Positions 52,405 through 60,804 of a stretch of DNA of 64,000 nt are shown one piece after another. The first letter of the stretch is position 1. Each line of letters begins with the position of its first letter. The notes under the pieces are model-generated. The model was given only the letters and a program-made list of their open reading frames with translations, was not told the DNA's origin and searched no databases. Both the position numbers and the translations under genes were made by a program. This stretch comes from Halobacillus fulvus (GTDB lineage: Bacteria > Bacillota > Bacilli > Bacillales > Halobacillaceae), in contig SCFO01000004.1 of NCBI GenBank assembly GCA_004078665.1, positions 1 to 64,000 of the forward strand, read 5' to 3'.

Positions 52405-53222
52405 ATACATCTGTCTTACCTCCACCGAAACCTAAACGATGGAAATCCTTCTGGATCAAAACCGTATCGATTCTTCTTTTTTCTGTTTTGATCGGCTGGT
52501 CGATCCTCGGCATCGCCGGAGGGTTAAACATCGAACGAGTATTCAGCATGACGACGATTGAACGCGCTCAAACCGTCATCCCGCAGTTATTACAGCTGAA
52601 CGGCGAACAGTTTGGCCGAATTGTCGGCTTAATCATTGAAACACTTGCGATTGCCTTCACTGGTTGTTTGATGGCAACCGTCTTCTCTGTCCCTTTAGGG
52701 TTTCTAACAGCTAAAAATATGATGGGAAACACGTGGCTAGGTCAAGTGGTTCACTCATTTTTCAAGGTTTGGCTTAATGCCACCAGAACTTTTCCGGAAA
52801 TTCTCTTGGCGCTGATTTTTGTCGCTTCCATCGGGCCGAGTCCATTTGCTGGTGTTCTGGCGATTGCGATTGGCTCGACAGGAATGCTCGGAAAATTGTT
52901 TGGTGAAACAATTGAGACCGTTGATATGGCTGTCGTAGAAGCAATGCAGGCAAATGGAGCGAATAAAGTTCAAATTCTTTTTTACGCGATTCTCCCTCAA
53001 GTCATTCCGGAATTTTTAAGCTATGCGATCTACCGTTTTGAAATTGATGTCCGTGCTTCAACCATTCTCGGTGTCATTGGAGCAGGCGGAATCGGCACAC
53101 TGATCGTCATCTCAGCCGCAAACCGGAACTGGGGCGAAGTCGGTCTGATTGTCCTTTGTATCATCATCGTCGTCACCGTCATTGATTACTTCAGTGCTTT
53201 TATAAGAAGAAAGCTTGTGTAG
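52401..53222 (+). CDS. phnE: Phosphonate-type ABC transporter permease PhnE (second)
   Basis: 273 aa, paralogous to the preceding permease: EAMQANGANKVQILFYAILP and DVRASTILGVIGAGGIG occur at the same places. It overlaps the first permease by 4 nt (ATGA). Last gene of the operon. No C-P lyase (phnG-M) or phosphonatase genes lie nearby, so metabolism of the cargo must be encoded elsewhere. Confidence 0.93.
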   Translation: MNTSVLPPPKPKRWKSFWIKTVSILLFSVLIGWSILGIAGGLNIERVFSMTTIERAQTVIPQLLQLNGEQFGRIVGLIIETLAIAFTGCLMATVFSVPLGFLTAKNMMGNTWLGQVVHSFFKVWLNATRTFPEILLALIFVASIGPSPFAGVLAIAIGSTGMLGKLFGETIETVDMAVVEAMQANGANKVQILFYAILPQVIPEFLSYAIYRFEIDVRASTILGVIGAGGIGTLIVISAANRNWGEVGLIVLCIIIVVTVIDYFSAFIRRKLV

Positions 53223-53236
53223 ATATAGGCAGAAGA

Positions 53237-53262
53237 AAAGCCGTGGGTTCATCCACGGCTTT
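53237..53262. terminator. Bidirectional terminator after the phn operon
   Basis: AAAGCCGTGG GTTCAT CCACGGCTTT between convergent genes. Confidence 0.85.
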
Positions 53263-53686
53263 ACCAAAATCGTTTATAGGATCTTTTTAACGTCACAGCA
53301 TAGAGGACGTGACCGATCAACCAGTAGAGGATCGCCACTCCATCTGTTAATGCAGGGGTTTCTTTTATCGCAAGAATCGTCAGTGGAACATAAGTTGTCG
53401 AAGCAATTGCTGTCAGCACAATGGACAACAGCCACTGGTTTTTGTTCGTATCCTCCAGCCAGTGCTTCAAGGTAAATACAAAAAGAATACCGATTATCCA
53501 CGAAACAATCATATGAAAAAGAAATTCTATGAATGCCGGCCATTCGATATCTCCGATTACCGGAATGAAGTCGACGTTCATAAGGAGCGTATAAACAAGC
53601 TTACCTGTTGCAAGCTCTACAAACCACATATAGACCCCTAATACAATCCCTGATATCGTTCCGATCCATAACCCCCACCGAACCAT
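53261..53686 (-). CDS. Four-helix membrane protein, 141 aa
   Basis: ATG at 53686 follows AAGGAAG; the GTG three codons earlier is too close to that site. Four transmembrane segments with a basic C-terminus (VTLKRSYKRFW). Its first helices carry small, glycine-rich motifs (GTISGIVLGVYMW) like the YagU/DUF1440 group, but this is a weak resemblance. It follows the DUF2785 gene by 13 nt and is likely co-transcribed. Confidence 0.7.
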   Translation of the reverse strand: MVRWGLWIGTISGIVLGVYMWFVELATGKLVYTLLMNVDFIPVIGDIEWPAFIEFLFHMIVSWIIGILFVFTLKHWLEDTNKNQWLLSIVLTAIASTTYVPLTILAIKETPALTDGVAILYWLIGHVLYAVTLKRSYKRFW

Positions 53687-53699
53687 TGGCTTCACTTCC

Positions 53700-54527
53700 T
53701 TAATAAGCTTCTTGTTTTCTCAATTCCCGTAACAAGTTTTCTAAAACCTGTCGAAGCTCTCGATAATCGCCCTCGAGCATACGGAAATATAAAGCTCTCA
53801 TGAAGTGTTTACTATTATTGATGATAATATCCTCACTCGGATCCTTCCAGTCGTCCCTTTCATATAGTAGCGTCTCCAGCCATTCGACGCGATCAGCAGG
53901 TGATATTTTCTTAAACATCATGAGAACAGCTGTAACCATCCGTTCTTCTTCATCAAACAAATACGGCTGATCGATTAAAAACTGTTCTTTTATCACAGGC
54001 AGCATTTCTTTAATATGGGTTTCAGTGATTTCGTCACACGCAGCCGTAGCATAAAGTGCATCACCAGCATGTGCCATGGCATGTGCCCAGCCTTTGCCTT
54101 TCACATATCCACGGTGGTCGCGCTCTTGATGCATGTATCGTTTCAAGTTATCCCATACGCGAACAACCTCTTCTTCCTTCAAAAAAGGCTGCTTACGATG
54201 CCTCTCTAAAATCGGTGGAATCAGAAGGACCGAGAAGCTTCGCTTAAATACAGCGTCCTCTTCTTTCTTTGAAGTGCCGATTCGATAAAACAAGTAGTTT
54301 TTATTTAAAATGGATTGCAATATATTTTTAAGCTGATCGTTACTATAATGTCCGCGCTCTATGAACGTTGTAAAAATGGAGTGAATAAGGTCGTCACGCA
54401 GCACTGGGTGAACGGACCCTATTTTTTGGAGCATCATAGTCGTCAACTCTGGTAAACTTTGATTTTCAGGCAACTGAAAGTCATTGTCTTTGATCGGTTG
54501 TAAAACGTCAATCAGTCTTGTTTCCAT
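53700..54527 (-). CDS. DUF2785 family protein
   Basis: 275 aa, soluble and mostly helical. The family's HAMAHAGDALYATAA segment, preceded by DHRGYVKGKGWAHA, and a C-terminal RALYFRMLEGDYRELRQVLENL block are recognisable. Its His/Asp-rich centre suggests HEAT-like or HD-like helices but no catalytic site is assigned. ATG follows AGGAGG. Pairs with the four-helix membrane protein downstream. Confidence 0.8.
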   Translation of the reverse strand: METRLIDVLQPIKDNDFQLPENQSLPELTTMMLQKIGSVHPVLRDDLIHSIFTTFIERGHYSNDQLKNILQSILNKNYLFYRIGTSKKEEDAVFKRSFSVLLIPPILERHRKQPFLKEEEVVRVWDNLKRYMHQERDHRGYVKGKGWAHAMAHAGDALYATAACDEITETHIKEMLPVIKEQFLIDQPYLFDEEERMVTAVLMMFKKISPADRVEWLETLLYERDDWKDPSEDIIINNSKHFMRALYFRMLEGDYRELRQVLENLLRELRKQEAY

Positions 54528-54656
54528 GCTACACCTCCTAAAAGTGGTTTCATTGTAACACAGGACAGGTCCCCATATATATGCACAAGCTTATAGTTTA
54601 GCAAGACGGTTTTTTTTGATAGAATAAGAACAGATGTTAAAGAGGAGGATATGAAT

Positions 54657-54920
54657 ATGGCCATACAAGTACAAGAAACACCAAACCCGAATGCACGTAA
54701 ATTCACGACAGAGTCTATGATTTTCCAAGGGGACGGAAGCGTCTCTGTCATGCCAGGTCAAACGAGTGAGCATGACATCATGAATGAATTAATGACTCTG
54801 GACGGAGTCGACAATGTTTTCGGATTCCAAAATTTCATTACCGTGAACAAGTTACCTCAGGCAGACTGGGATGAATTGACTCCGAAGGTAAAAGAAGTCC
54901 TATCCAATTTCGGATACTAA
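54657..54920 (+). CDS. NifU N-terminal/Nfu-scaffold-like protein, 87 aa
   Basis: ATG at 54657 lies 8 nt after GAGGAGG; the ATG two codons earlier is too close. The domain begins IQVQETPNPNARKFTT, the hallmark of the Nfu N-terminal (Scaffold_N) family, with GDGSVSVMPG and a VFGFQNFITVNK core. It lacks the C-terminal CxxC Fe-S scaffold domain, so it represents the N-terminal domain alone, as found in several Bacillaceae. A Fe-S or peptide-binding role is inferred. Confidence 0.85.
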   Translation: MAIQVQETPNPNARKFTTESMIFQGDGSVSVMPGQTSEHDIMNELMTLDGVDNVFGFQNFITVNKLPQADWDELTPKVKEVLSNFGY

Positions 54921-54956
54921 AAAAAGCCGCTGCGAATCGTCGCAGCGGTCTTTTTG
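54921..54956. terminator. Bidirectional terminator after the Nfu-like gene
   Basis: AAAAAGCCGCTGCG / CGCAGCGGTCTTTTT between convergent genes. Confidence 0.85.
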
Positions 54957-54967
54957 TGTCTTATGTT

Positions 54968-55852
54968 TTAAAGTTGCTCCAATGGGATCGCGTTCATGTC
55001 AGCTGGCTGACCATCTTCTGAACTTTTCTGGAACATCATTAATGTTAATGTACGGAATTCAGGCAGGTCTTCCTCTGCAATATTAATTTCCAGTTCAAAC
55101 GATGCCCATTCCGGCGCGCCCGCTTCTACTTGGAATACGGTCGGTTCCACAAGGACGTTGTGACCATCCTCCACGCTGTACATGAAGGTGCCTTCATTGA
55201 CACGTGCTTCGCCTGTCACGACGTACGAACCATTCTCCCCCGTTACTTCAAGGTTACGAAATGCTTCTCCGTCTCCCTCATATTGACGGACCTCTGAAGA
55301 ATCTTCTGGCGCTTCTTCAGCCTGAGCTTCTTCGATTGTGAACGGCTGTGTCACTTGGAAAGGCGTAGCTTCTACCGGTTGATCGTTGATCGTGTTCACT
55401 AAAAACGTCATGGTTGCTTCATATTCTCCAGGCTGTTCAATACCCGTCCACATCTCCTGGGCAGAAAAAACGTCTCCACTCGCCAGTTCTTCTGTCGTAA
55501 GTTCTTGTGTGAACATCTTATCAGCTGAGAAGGTATAAACACTTTCCCCTTCTGCGTTCGCTACTTGAATCTCATACTTCTGGCTGGAAGTGAAACCCAA
55601 AATCACAGGCTCGTCTCCCGTGTTTTCAAGAGAAAACTTGAATGTTGCATCGTCTTCCGTCGTTTCGACCGTTGCATCCATAGATAATTGCTCAATTAAA
55701 GCATCCATATCAACTTCAGGCTCCTGTTCTTGTGACGTCGTTTCCTGATCCTCATTCTCGTCACTGTTCGCTTCACTCGTTTCAGTGTTGCTGCCACAGG
55801 CAGCTAAAAATAATACCATGACCCCCATCATGATGGCTATGAATTTTTTCAT
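54968..55852 (-). CDS. Lipoprotein with BsuPI-like and Gmad2-like domains
   Basis: 294 aa; lipobox LAAC with Cys19, then a Ser/Asn/Glu/Gln-rich acidic linker. A BsuPI-like beta domain (about 60-170; FKFSLENTGDEPVILGFTS) precedes a Gmad2 immunoglobulin-like domain (about 188-294; NLEVTGENGSYVVTGEARV). Such domains are found alone in Bacillus envelope proteins: BsuPI as an intracellular protease inhibitor, Gmad2 in spore-germination proteins. Here they are fused and surface anchored; function unknown. ATG follows GGAGTGG. Confidence 0.8.
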   Translation of the reverse strand: MKKFIAIMMGVMVLFLAACGSNTETSEANSDENEDQETTSQEQEPEVDMDALIEQLSMDATVETTEDDATFKFSLENTGDEPVILGFTSSQKYEIQVANAEGESVYTFSADKMFTQELTTEELASGDVFSAQEMWTGIEQPGEYEATMTFLVNTINDQPVEATPFQVTQPFTIEEAQAEEAPEDSSEVRQYEGDGEAFRNLEVTGENGSYVVTGEARVNEGTFMYSVEDGHNVLVEPTVFQVEAGAPEWASFELEINIAEEDLPEFRTLTLMMFQKSSEDGQPADMNAIPLEQL

Positions 55853-55914
55853 TTCGCCACTCCTCTTTTTTTATTTATCTATATAGACGCACTACAAATG
55901 AAAAAGTTACACGC

Positions 55915-56763
55915 TTATCCATCTTTTCTAAAAAATCCGAAGATTCCTGTCGTCTGGACGATATTTGTAAATGCGTTGGGATCGACTTCACTAATGATAT
56001 GCTGTAGGTCGTACAGTTCATAGCGCGTAATAACCATGACGAGCATGTTCTTATCTTCCTGCGTAAAAGCTCCGCGAGCCGGAAGTGTTGTAATCCCGCG
56101 CACCATTTGAGCATGGATCGCCCTTTCTAATTCGGGAGCTTTCGATGTAATGATCATCGCCGTCAGTTTTTCGTGACGGGTATGGATCGCATCAATGACA
56201 CGGGTTGTAACGTAAAGCGTCAGCAATGTATAAAGAGCGTTCTCAGGTTCGTAAAGAAACCCGGCGATAGCGATGATCGCTCCATTAATAAATAGGAAGT
56301 ACGTGCCAATCGGACGGTCTTTCATTCGGGATAAAATCATGGCGATAATATCCAAACCACCCGTGGATGCCCCCCATTTCAAGGTGATTCCGACTCCGAC
56401 ACCACCAAGTACCCCGCCGAATACGGCATTAAGAATGATGTCCTCCGACAATTGCATAATAGGAATCAATTCCAAGAAAAGTGTTGTAAAGGCAACAGAT
56501 ATCGCGCTGTACACCGTAAACCCTTTTCCTACTTTCAACCAACCAAGAATAGCCACCGGAATGTTCAGTATGAATAAGATCAGACCGGTGCTGACGCCTG
56601 GAATCCCGAGAAAGTCGTTGAACACACTTGTCATCAACTGGGCAATTCCAGTAAAACCGCTCGCATAAACATTCGCTTCAATTAAGAATAAGTTCAATGA
56701 TATCGCATTAAAAACTGCCCCGAACAGGACAATTAAAATTCGCTTCAATTCAACAGTAAACAT
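55915..56763 (-). CDS. yitT: YitT family membrane protein (DUF161/DUF2179)
   Basis: 282 aa with about five or six transmembrane segments (DUF161) and a C-terminal cytoplasmic DUF2179 domain (from about 200: AMIITSKAPELERAIHAQ). The GASTGGLDIIAMILSR and ANVYASGFTGIAQL motifs identify the family. B. subtilis yitT lies in the same yit cluster. Function is unknown. ATG follows GGGAGG. It diverges from yitS. Confidence 0.9.
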   Translation of the reverse strand: MFTVELKRILIVLFGAVFNAISLNLFLIEANVYASGFTGIAQLMTSVFNDFLGIPGVSTGLILFILNIPVAILGWLKVGKGFTVYSAISVAFTTLFLELIPIMQLSEDIILNAVFGGVLGGVGVGITLKWGASTGGLDIIAMILSRMKDRPIGTYFLFINGAIIAIAGFLYEPENALYTLLTLYVTTRVIDAIHTRHEKLTAMIITSKAPELERAIHAQMVRGITTLPARGAFTQEDKNMLVMVITRYELYDLQHIISEVDPNAFTNIVQTTGIFGFFRKDG

Positions 56764-56925
56764 ATGATAACCTCCCTCTCTAACCCACTATTCTGTTTTA
56801 TCACCGTATGTTGGCAAAATCAAGCGATGATTTGAGTATTTTTACAGTTTCTGAACGATTGTTTTGACTATCTGATGCATTGTGCCTAAACTTAAAACAA
56901 ATACTCCTAAAAAGCAGGTGAAAAG

Positions 56926-57786
56926 ATGTCTGTACAAATATTATGTGATTCCGCTAGTGACCTATCGAAAGAAACCTTAGACTCTTTATCATTGGAGGTG
57001 CTCCCTCTACGAGTTTCCATCAATAACGAGGAATATGAGGATGGCCAGTCGATTTCTCCCCTTGAAGTTTACGAGAAAATGCGCAATGGTGACGCTCCTA
57101 AAACATCACAAGTTGCACCTGAAGTGTTCCGGGAACACTTTTTGAAGCATGTCAAACAAGAGCAGCCTTTTCTTTATTTTGCGTTTTCTTCCGAGTTATC
57201 CGGCACTTATCAGACAGCTAAAATGGTCGAGCAGGAAATTAAAGAAGAATACCCGGATGCTCAGTTTGATGTTCTGGATACGAAGGCAGCCTCACTTGGT
57301 TATGGACTTGTCGTGATGAGAGCAGCCGAAGAGGCTGAAAAAGGGACTTCCTATGAGGAGATTCTTGATCTCGGTACATATCACGCCACCCACATGGAAC
57401 ATATTTTTACGGTAGACGACCTCGAGTATTTATACCGTGGGGGTCGTGTAAGTCGGACCGCCGCTTTTGTCGGGAGTCTGCTAAAAATCAAACCTCTTCT
57501 CCATATGGAAGACGGCAAGCTTGTTCCTTTGGAAAAAATAAGAGGTTCTAAAAAAGTGTTAAAACGGATGGTCGAAGTGATGGGGGAACGCGGCGAAGAC
57601 TTAAAAAATCAACGGATTGCCATCAGTCATGGTGACGCACTTGATACCGCTGAGAAGCTTGCCGAGATGATCAAAGAAGAATACGGAATCGAAGACATAC
57701 ACATCGATCTGATCGGATCCGCAATCGGAGCCCATGCAGGACCTGGAACCATCGCCTTGTTCTTTCTCAATCAACCTTACAAATAA
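56926..57786 (+). CDS. yitS: DegV family fatty-acid-binding protein YitS
   Basis: 286 aa. DegV hallmarks: ILCDSASDLS at the start, TSQVAPEVF, SSELSGTYQTA (fatty-acid carboxylate binding) and a GAIVGAHAGPGT-like end (SAIGAHAGPGTIALF). DegV/FakB proteins present fatty acids to the kinase FakA. Located opposite yitT as in B. subtilis. ATG follows GCAGGTG. Confidence 0.93.
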   Translation: MSVQILCDSASDLSKETLDSLSLEVLPLRVSINNEEYEDGQSISPLEVYEKMRNGDAPKTSQVAPEVFREHFLKHVKQEQPFLYFAFSSELSGTYQTAKMVEQEIKEEYPDAQFDVLDTKAASLGYGLVVMRAAEEAEKGTSYEEILDLGTYHATHMEHIFTVDDLEYLYRGGRVSRTAAFVGSLLKIKPLLHMEDGKLVPLEKIRGSKKVLKRMVEVMGERGEDLKNQRIAISHGDALDTAEKLAEMIKEEYGIEDIHIDLIGSAIGAHAGPGTIALFFLNQPYK

Positions 57787-57811
57787 ACATTCCCATTCTG
57801 ACGTAACCTAA

Positions 57812-57849
57812 CCCTCTTTAGAACGACTAAGTTATAAAGGGGGTTTTTT
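57812..57849 (+). terminator. Terminator hairpin that also holds the next ribosome-binding site
   Basis: CCCTCTTTA (57812-57820) pairs over 9 bp with TAAAGGGGG (57835-57843), followed by TTTTTTC. The GGGGG of the right arm is the ribosome-binding site of the lipoprotein starting at 57852, so the hairpin could stop transcription from yitS and also hide that site. Confidence 0.7.
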
Positions 57850-57851
57850 CT

Positions 57852-58715
57852 ATGAAAAAATGGGGGTTACTTTTCGTCATCCTTTTTCTCGCAGCCTGTA
57901 GCAGTTCAGATGATTCGATGGGCGAGGTAGGTGAACAAGCTTCAAAAGAGGAAATGTCACAAGGACTTTCGGACACTGCCGATTCAGGAGCTGTTGAGGG
58001 CGAAGAACCACTCATAGACAATGCTGCCGACCGGATGATGATTTACGAGGCTTCGATTGAACTCGAAACGAACGACTACGATACGTTTCACACCCAATTG
58101 GAAGAGCGGATGAGAGAGAACGATGCCTATATGGTCGAAACCAACATCTCCAAAAACGAGGGTGGCAAAAGACAAGGTTTGATTCGTTTACGGGTTCCCC
58201 AACCCAACTTTGAAAGGATGCTTCAGGATTTTGAGGACATCAGTGAGAATATACAATCGAGGAATATTAGCGGACGCGATGTCACCCAGCAATATGTGGA
58301 CCTGGAATCGAGACTTGCGGCTAAAGAGAAAATTGAAGATCGTCTGCTTACTTTTCTTGAGGAAGCCACGGCCACCGAAGACTTGATCAAAATTTCGCAG
58401 GACCTTGAACGCGTCCAGTCTGAAGTCGAAGTGTTAAAAGGGCAGATGAACCTGCTCGAAAACCAAAGCGAATTTTCTACAATTACTTTATTGGTGACAG
58501 AGACAAAGGTCGTTGTTCCTGGCGTAGGGTCAGAGTCTCTCAATACATGGGAACGGACAAAGCAAGCGTTCGCCCAGTCACTGAACGGAATTACCTCTTT
58601 TTCCTCCTGGCTTTTTGTAACCATCGTGGGGTACTCGCCAGTCCTCTTTTCTGTTTTTATCATCGTTTTCGTGTTCTGGTGGATCAGACGTAGAAAAAAA
58701 TCCGCGCGAACGTAA
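57852..58715 (+). CDS. DUF4349 lipoprotein
   Basis: 287 aa; lipobox LAAC with Cys16. After a Ser/Asp/Glu-rich acidic stretch the DUF4349 domain runs from about 60 to 215, with a long coiled-coil segment (TQQYVDLESRLAAKEKIEDR and KISQDLERVQSEVEVLKGQM) and a membrane helix near the end, followed by a basic tail (RRRKKSART). So it is anchored at both ends: lipid outside and helix in the membrane. The family is implicated in envelope stress only by association. No operon partner. Confidence 0.85.
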   Translation: MKKWGLLFVILFLAACSSSDDSMGEVGEQASKEEMSQGLSDTADSGAVEGEEPLIDNAADRMMIYEASIELETNDYDTFHTQLEERMRENDAYMVETNISKNEGGKRQGLIRLRVPQPNFERMLQDFEDISENIQSRNISGRDVTQQYVDLESRLAAKEKIEDRLLTFLEEATATEDLIKISQDLERVQSEVEVLKGQMNLLENQSEFSTITLLVTETKVVVPGVGSESLNTWERTKQAFAQSLNGITSFSSWLFVTIVGYSPVLFSVFIIVFVFWWIRRRKKSART

Positions 58716-58746
58716 AAAAGGAAGCAGAGTCCCTGCTTCCTTTTTC
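58714..58746. terminator. Bidirectional terminator between DUF4349 and GH13 genes
   Basis: AAAAAGGAAGCAG / CTGCTTCCTTTTT with a 5-nt loop. Confidence 0.9.
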
Positions 58747-58748
58747 TC

Positions 58749-60236
58749 TTAATGATTCGTGGTTTTTTCTATCCTTTTACTCTTCACACTCATAATGATC
58801 ACCGCAAGGACAAACAGGCTGAGAATTCCCCCTACGAATCCGATAAACAGCCAATTGTATCCCCGGTCTGATTCGATGATAAAGACATCCGCCGTTTCGC
58901 GTTCCATACCGATCCGGTAATTTCCGTTGTCCTGCTGACGAATGACACCGTCTTGCAATAAACCTCTAAGCTGATAGTCTTCCGGCAGGTCCTCTACCTC
59001 CGCGACATTTGTTTTAGTCGCGTTATTAATGGCAATCAGCATCTCTTCATCTTCGTAACTACGCTTATATACGAGCAATCCATCTTCATCATGAATTTCC
59101 TCGTAATCTCCTCTAGTCAAAACAGGAAACTGTTCCCTCATCGATGTCAACTTTTCAATGCGCTGTTTTAACTGCTCGTTGCTCGTCTTAAAGTTCATCA
59201 TCGAAATCTCTCCGTAATTCCCGCCATCATCGAGCGGAACCTCTGTCCCGTACATCATCATCGGGACGCCTGGAGTCGTAAATGTGTAAGTCAACGCCAG
59301 CTCCCAGCGTGTAATCGGGTTCTGTCCTTCCTCGACCGTCTCGTGAGTGAACCGTGTTCCCTTAGGGCTGTCCACCGTATGAATGAGCGTATAATCGGTG
59401 TCGGAGTCAAAGGCTGTCCGCTCCTCTACCGTACCTCCCGCTTTGCTGAATTCTTCCCGGACTTTCTTTTGGGCATCAAGATTGTGATGGCCGTTCACTA
59501 CAGGCGCAGAATCATTACCTTCCGTCGTTGTGTACAAAAAGAAATCGCTCTTTGCCGCATCCGACTGTTGCGCCAATTGCTCATAAAACTCATCCGATAC
59601 ATTTTCAGAAGCATCGACTCTGAAGCCATCGACGTTCGTTTCCTCAATCCACCATCGGGCTGTCTCTACCAAATATTGGCGGACTCCAGGCTGACTAGTG
59701 TCAAGTTCAGGCAGTCCTTCCTGCCATGGATTTCCGGGAGCTACTGATTCGTTTTCTAAAAACCAGTCTGCTTTCTCCGGATCATTCACCCATGGATGCT
59801 GGGCTGATATGTAGCTGACAGGAAAATCAAAGAGTACACGCAAATCCCGGCTATGTGCTTCTTCCACTAACTGAGCAGCCGTTTGAATCGATCCAAAATG
59901 CTCCTCTACTGCCCGAAAGTCCTCCACCGCATAGCCGTGATAGCCAATCGGGTCATTTTGCATAATCGGTGACAGCTGGATGGTCGTGAATCCAAGTTCC
60001 TGAATATAATCCAACTGCTCGATGACACCTATTAAATCTCCTCCGTGAAAAGCTTCCGGATCTTCAACATTAACGGGGTCATCGTTTGCCACTTCCCCAT
60101 TCATAAATCGGTCGACTTGAATATAATAAATGCTCTCATCCTGCCAGAGTCTTTCTTCCCTGTCCAACGCCTGGGCCGGAGAGGTTCCTAGAAAAAAGAA
60201 TGAAAGGATGAGTACTAACGGAACGATACGTCTCAC
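58749..60236 (-). CDS. Membrane-anchored GH13-fold protein with degenerate active site
   Basis: 495 aa, GTG start after GAGGAGGAG. A signal peptide (to about QALD), a GH13 TIM barrel (YYIQVDRF at 37-44, GYHGYAVEDF at 98-107) and a C-terminal transmembrane helix (about 460-482) with a basic cytoplasmic tail. Conserved positions are altered: region I D-x-x-x-N-H reads D137-F-P-V-S-Y142; region III, where the acid Glu should be, reads FFLYTTTEG (232-240); region IV N-H-D reads T-V-D289. Region II GFRVD with R206 and the nucleophile position D208 survives. Hydrolysis by the usual mechanism is unlikely; a glycan-binding role is possible. Confidence 0.88.
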   Translation of the reverse strand: MRRIVPLVLILSFFFLGTSPAQALDREERLWQDESIYYIQVDRFMNGEVANDDPVNVEDPEAFHGGDLIGVIEQLDYIQELGFTTIQLSPIMQNDPIGYHGYAVEDFRAVEEHFGSIQTAAQLVEEAHSRDLRVLFDFPVSYISAQHPWVNDPEKADWFLENESVAPGNPWQEGLPELDTSQPGVRQYLVETARWWIEETNVDGFRVDASENVSDEFYEQLAQQSDAAKSDFFLYTTTEGNDSAPVVNGHHNLDAQKKVREEFSKAGGTVEERTAFDSDTDYTLIHTVDSPKGTRFTHETVEEGQNPITRWELALTYTFTTPGVPMMMYGTEVPLDDGGNYGEISMMNFKTSNEQLKQRIEKLTSMREQFPVLTRGDYEEIHDEDGLLVYKRSYEDEEMLIAINNATKTNVAEVEDLPEDYQLRGLLQDGVIRQQDNGNYRIGMERETADVFIIESDRGYNWLFIGFVGGILSLFVLAVIIMSVKSKRIEKTTNH

Positions 60237-60536
60237 CGTTACTCCTCCTCTATGCTGTTCTTATGCTGAATGTCATCGTTTTCACTAACTCTTCTAGAGT
60301 ATCCTTTCCACGTCCTTCCCGTCAATTGTCCGTGAAGGATTTAGGGGTATTCTGTTCGATCTTTTAACAATTTTTTGTCGATATCAGTTTATGGAACTAC
60401 TTATAATAGGTAAAGACTATCCATGTAGATCGACCAGAATCATCATCTAGCATTCATTGTGGAGTATTGGGTATCCTTTCGAATCATTTCGCACGAGAAA
60501 AAACCCCTATATAAGAATAGAGGTTTTGGATACTCC
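60237..60536. other. Intergenic stretch upstream of the GH13 gene
   Basis: A possible GH13 promoter on the minus strand (TTGACG near 60325, spacer about 18, TACTCT near 60300). No ORF with a start signal is seen; the remainder up to the repeat holds nothing I recognise. Confidence 0.35.
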
Positions 60537-60775
60537 AGTGTTGATGTAATAAATGGAACATCCCGATTGCCTTCCCATTGTCAATCAAAACGTTCCTTGA
60601 TGTTTCCGTTCACCTATCATGGTAAGGAGGAGCGGGAAATGGCGAGATTCCTATGGGGAGGAAAGGGCAGGCTGAGATCCCGCCCGTGGCAGGTATTTCC
60701 CGCTCCTCCGAGCTCTGGTATGAAAAACGGAAACTTTCTAGTATCAACATTAAGCTTTAACAGAGCTTCCTTTTA
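60537..60775 (+). repeat. Long imperfect inverted-repeat element, copy B
   Basis: This is the best-preserved copy. Innermost arms are GGAGGAGCGGGAAAT (60626-60640) and ATTTCCCGCTCCTCC (60695-60709), a perfect 15-bp pair. Outward, GTTTCCGTT (60602-60610) pairs with AACGGAAAC (60726-60734), and TGTTGAT (60539-60545) with ATCAACA (60743-60749). Shares the core GGCAGGCTGAGATCCCGC with copy A. No ORF. Confidence 0.8.
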
Positions 60776-60804
60776 AATAAATGTCACTCTACAAAGTCCA
60801 ATTC

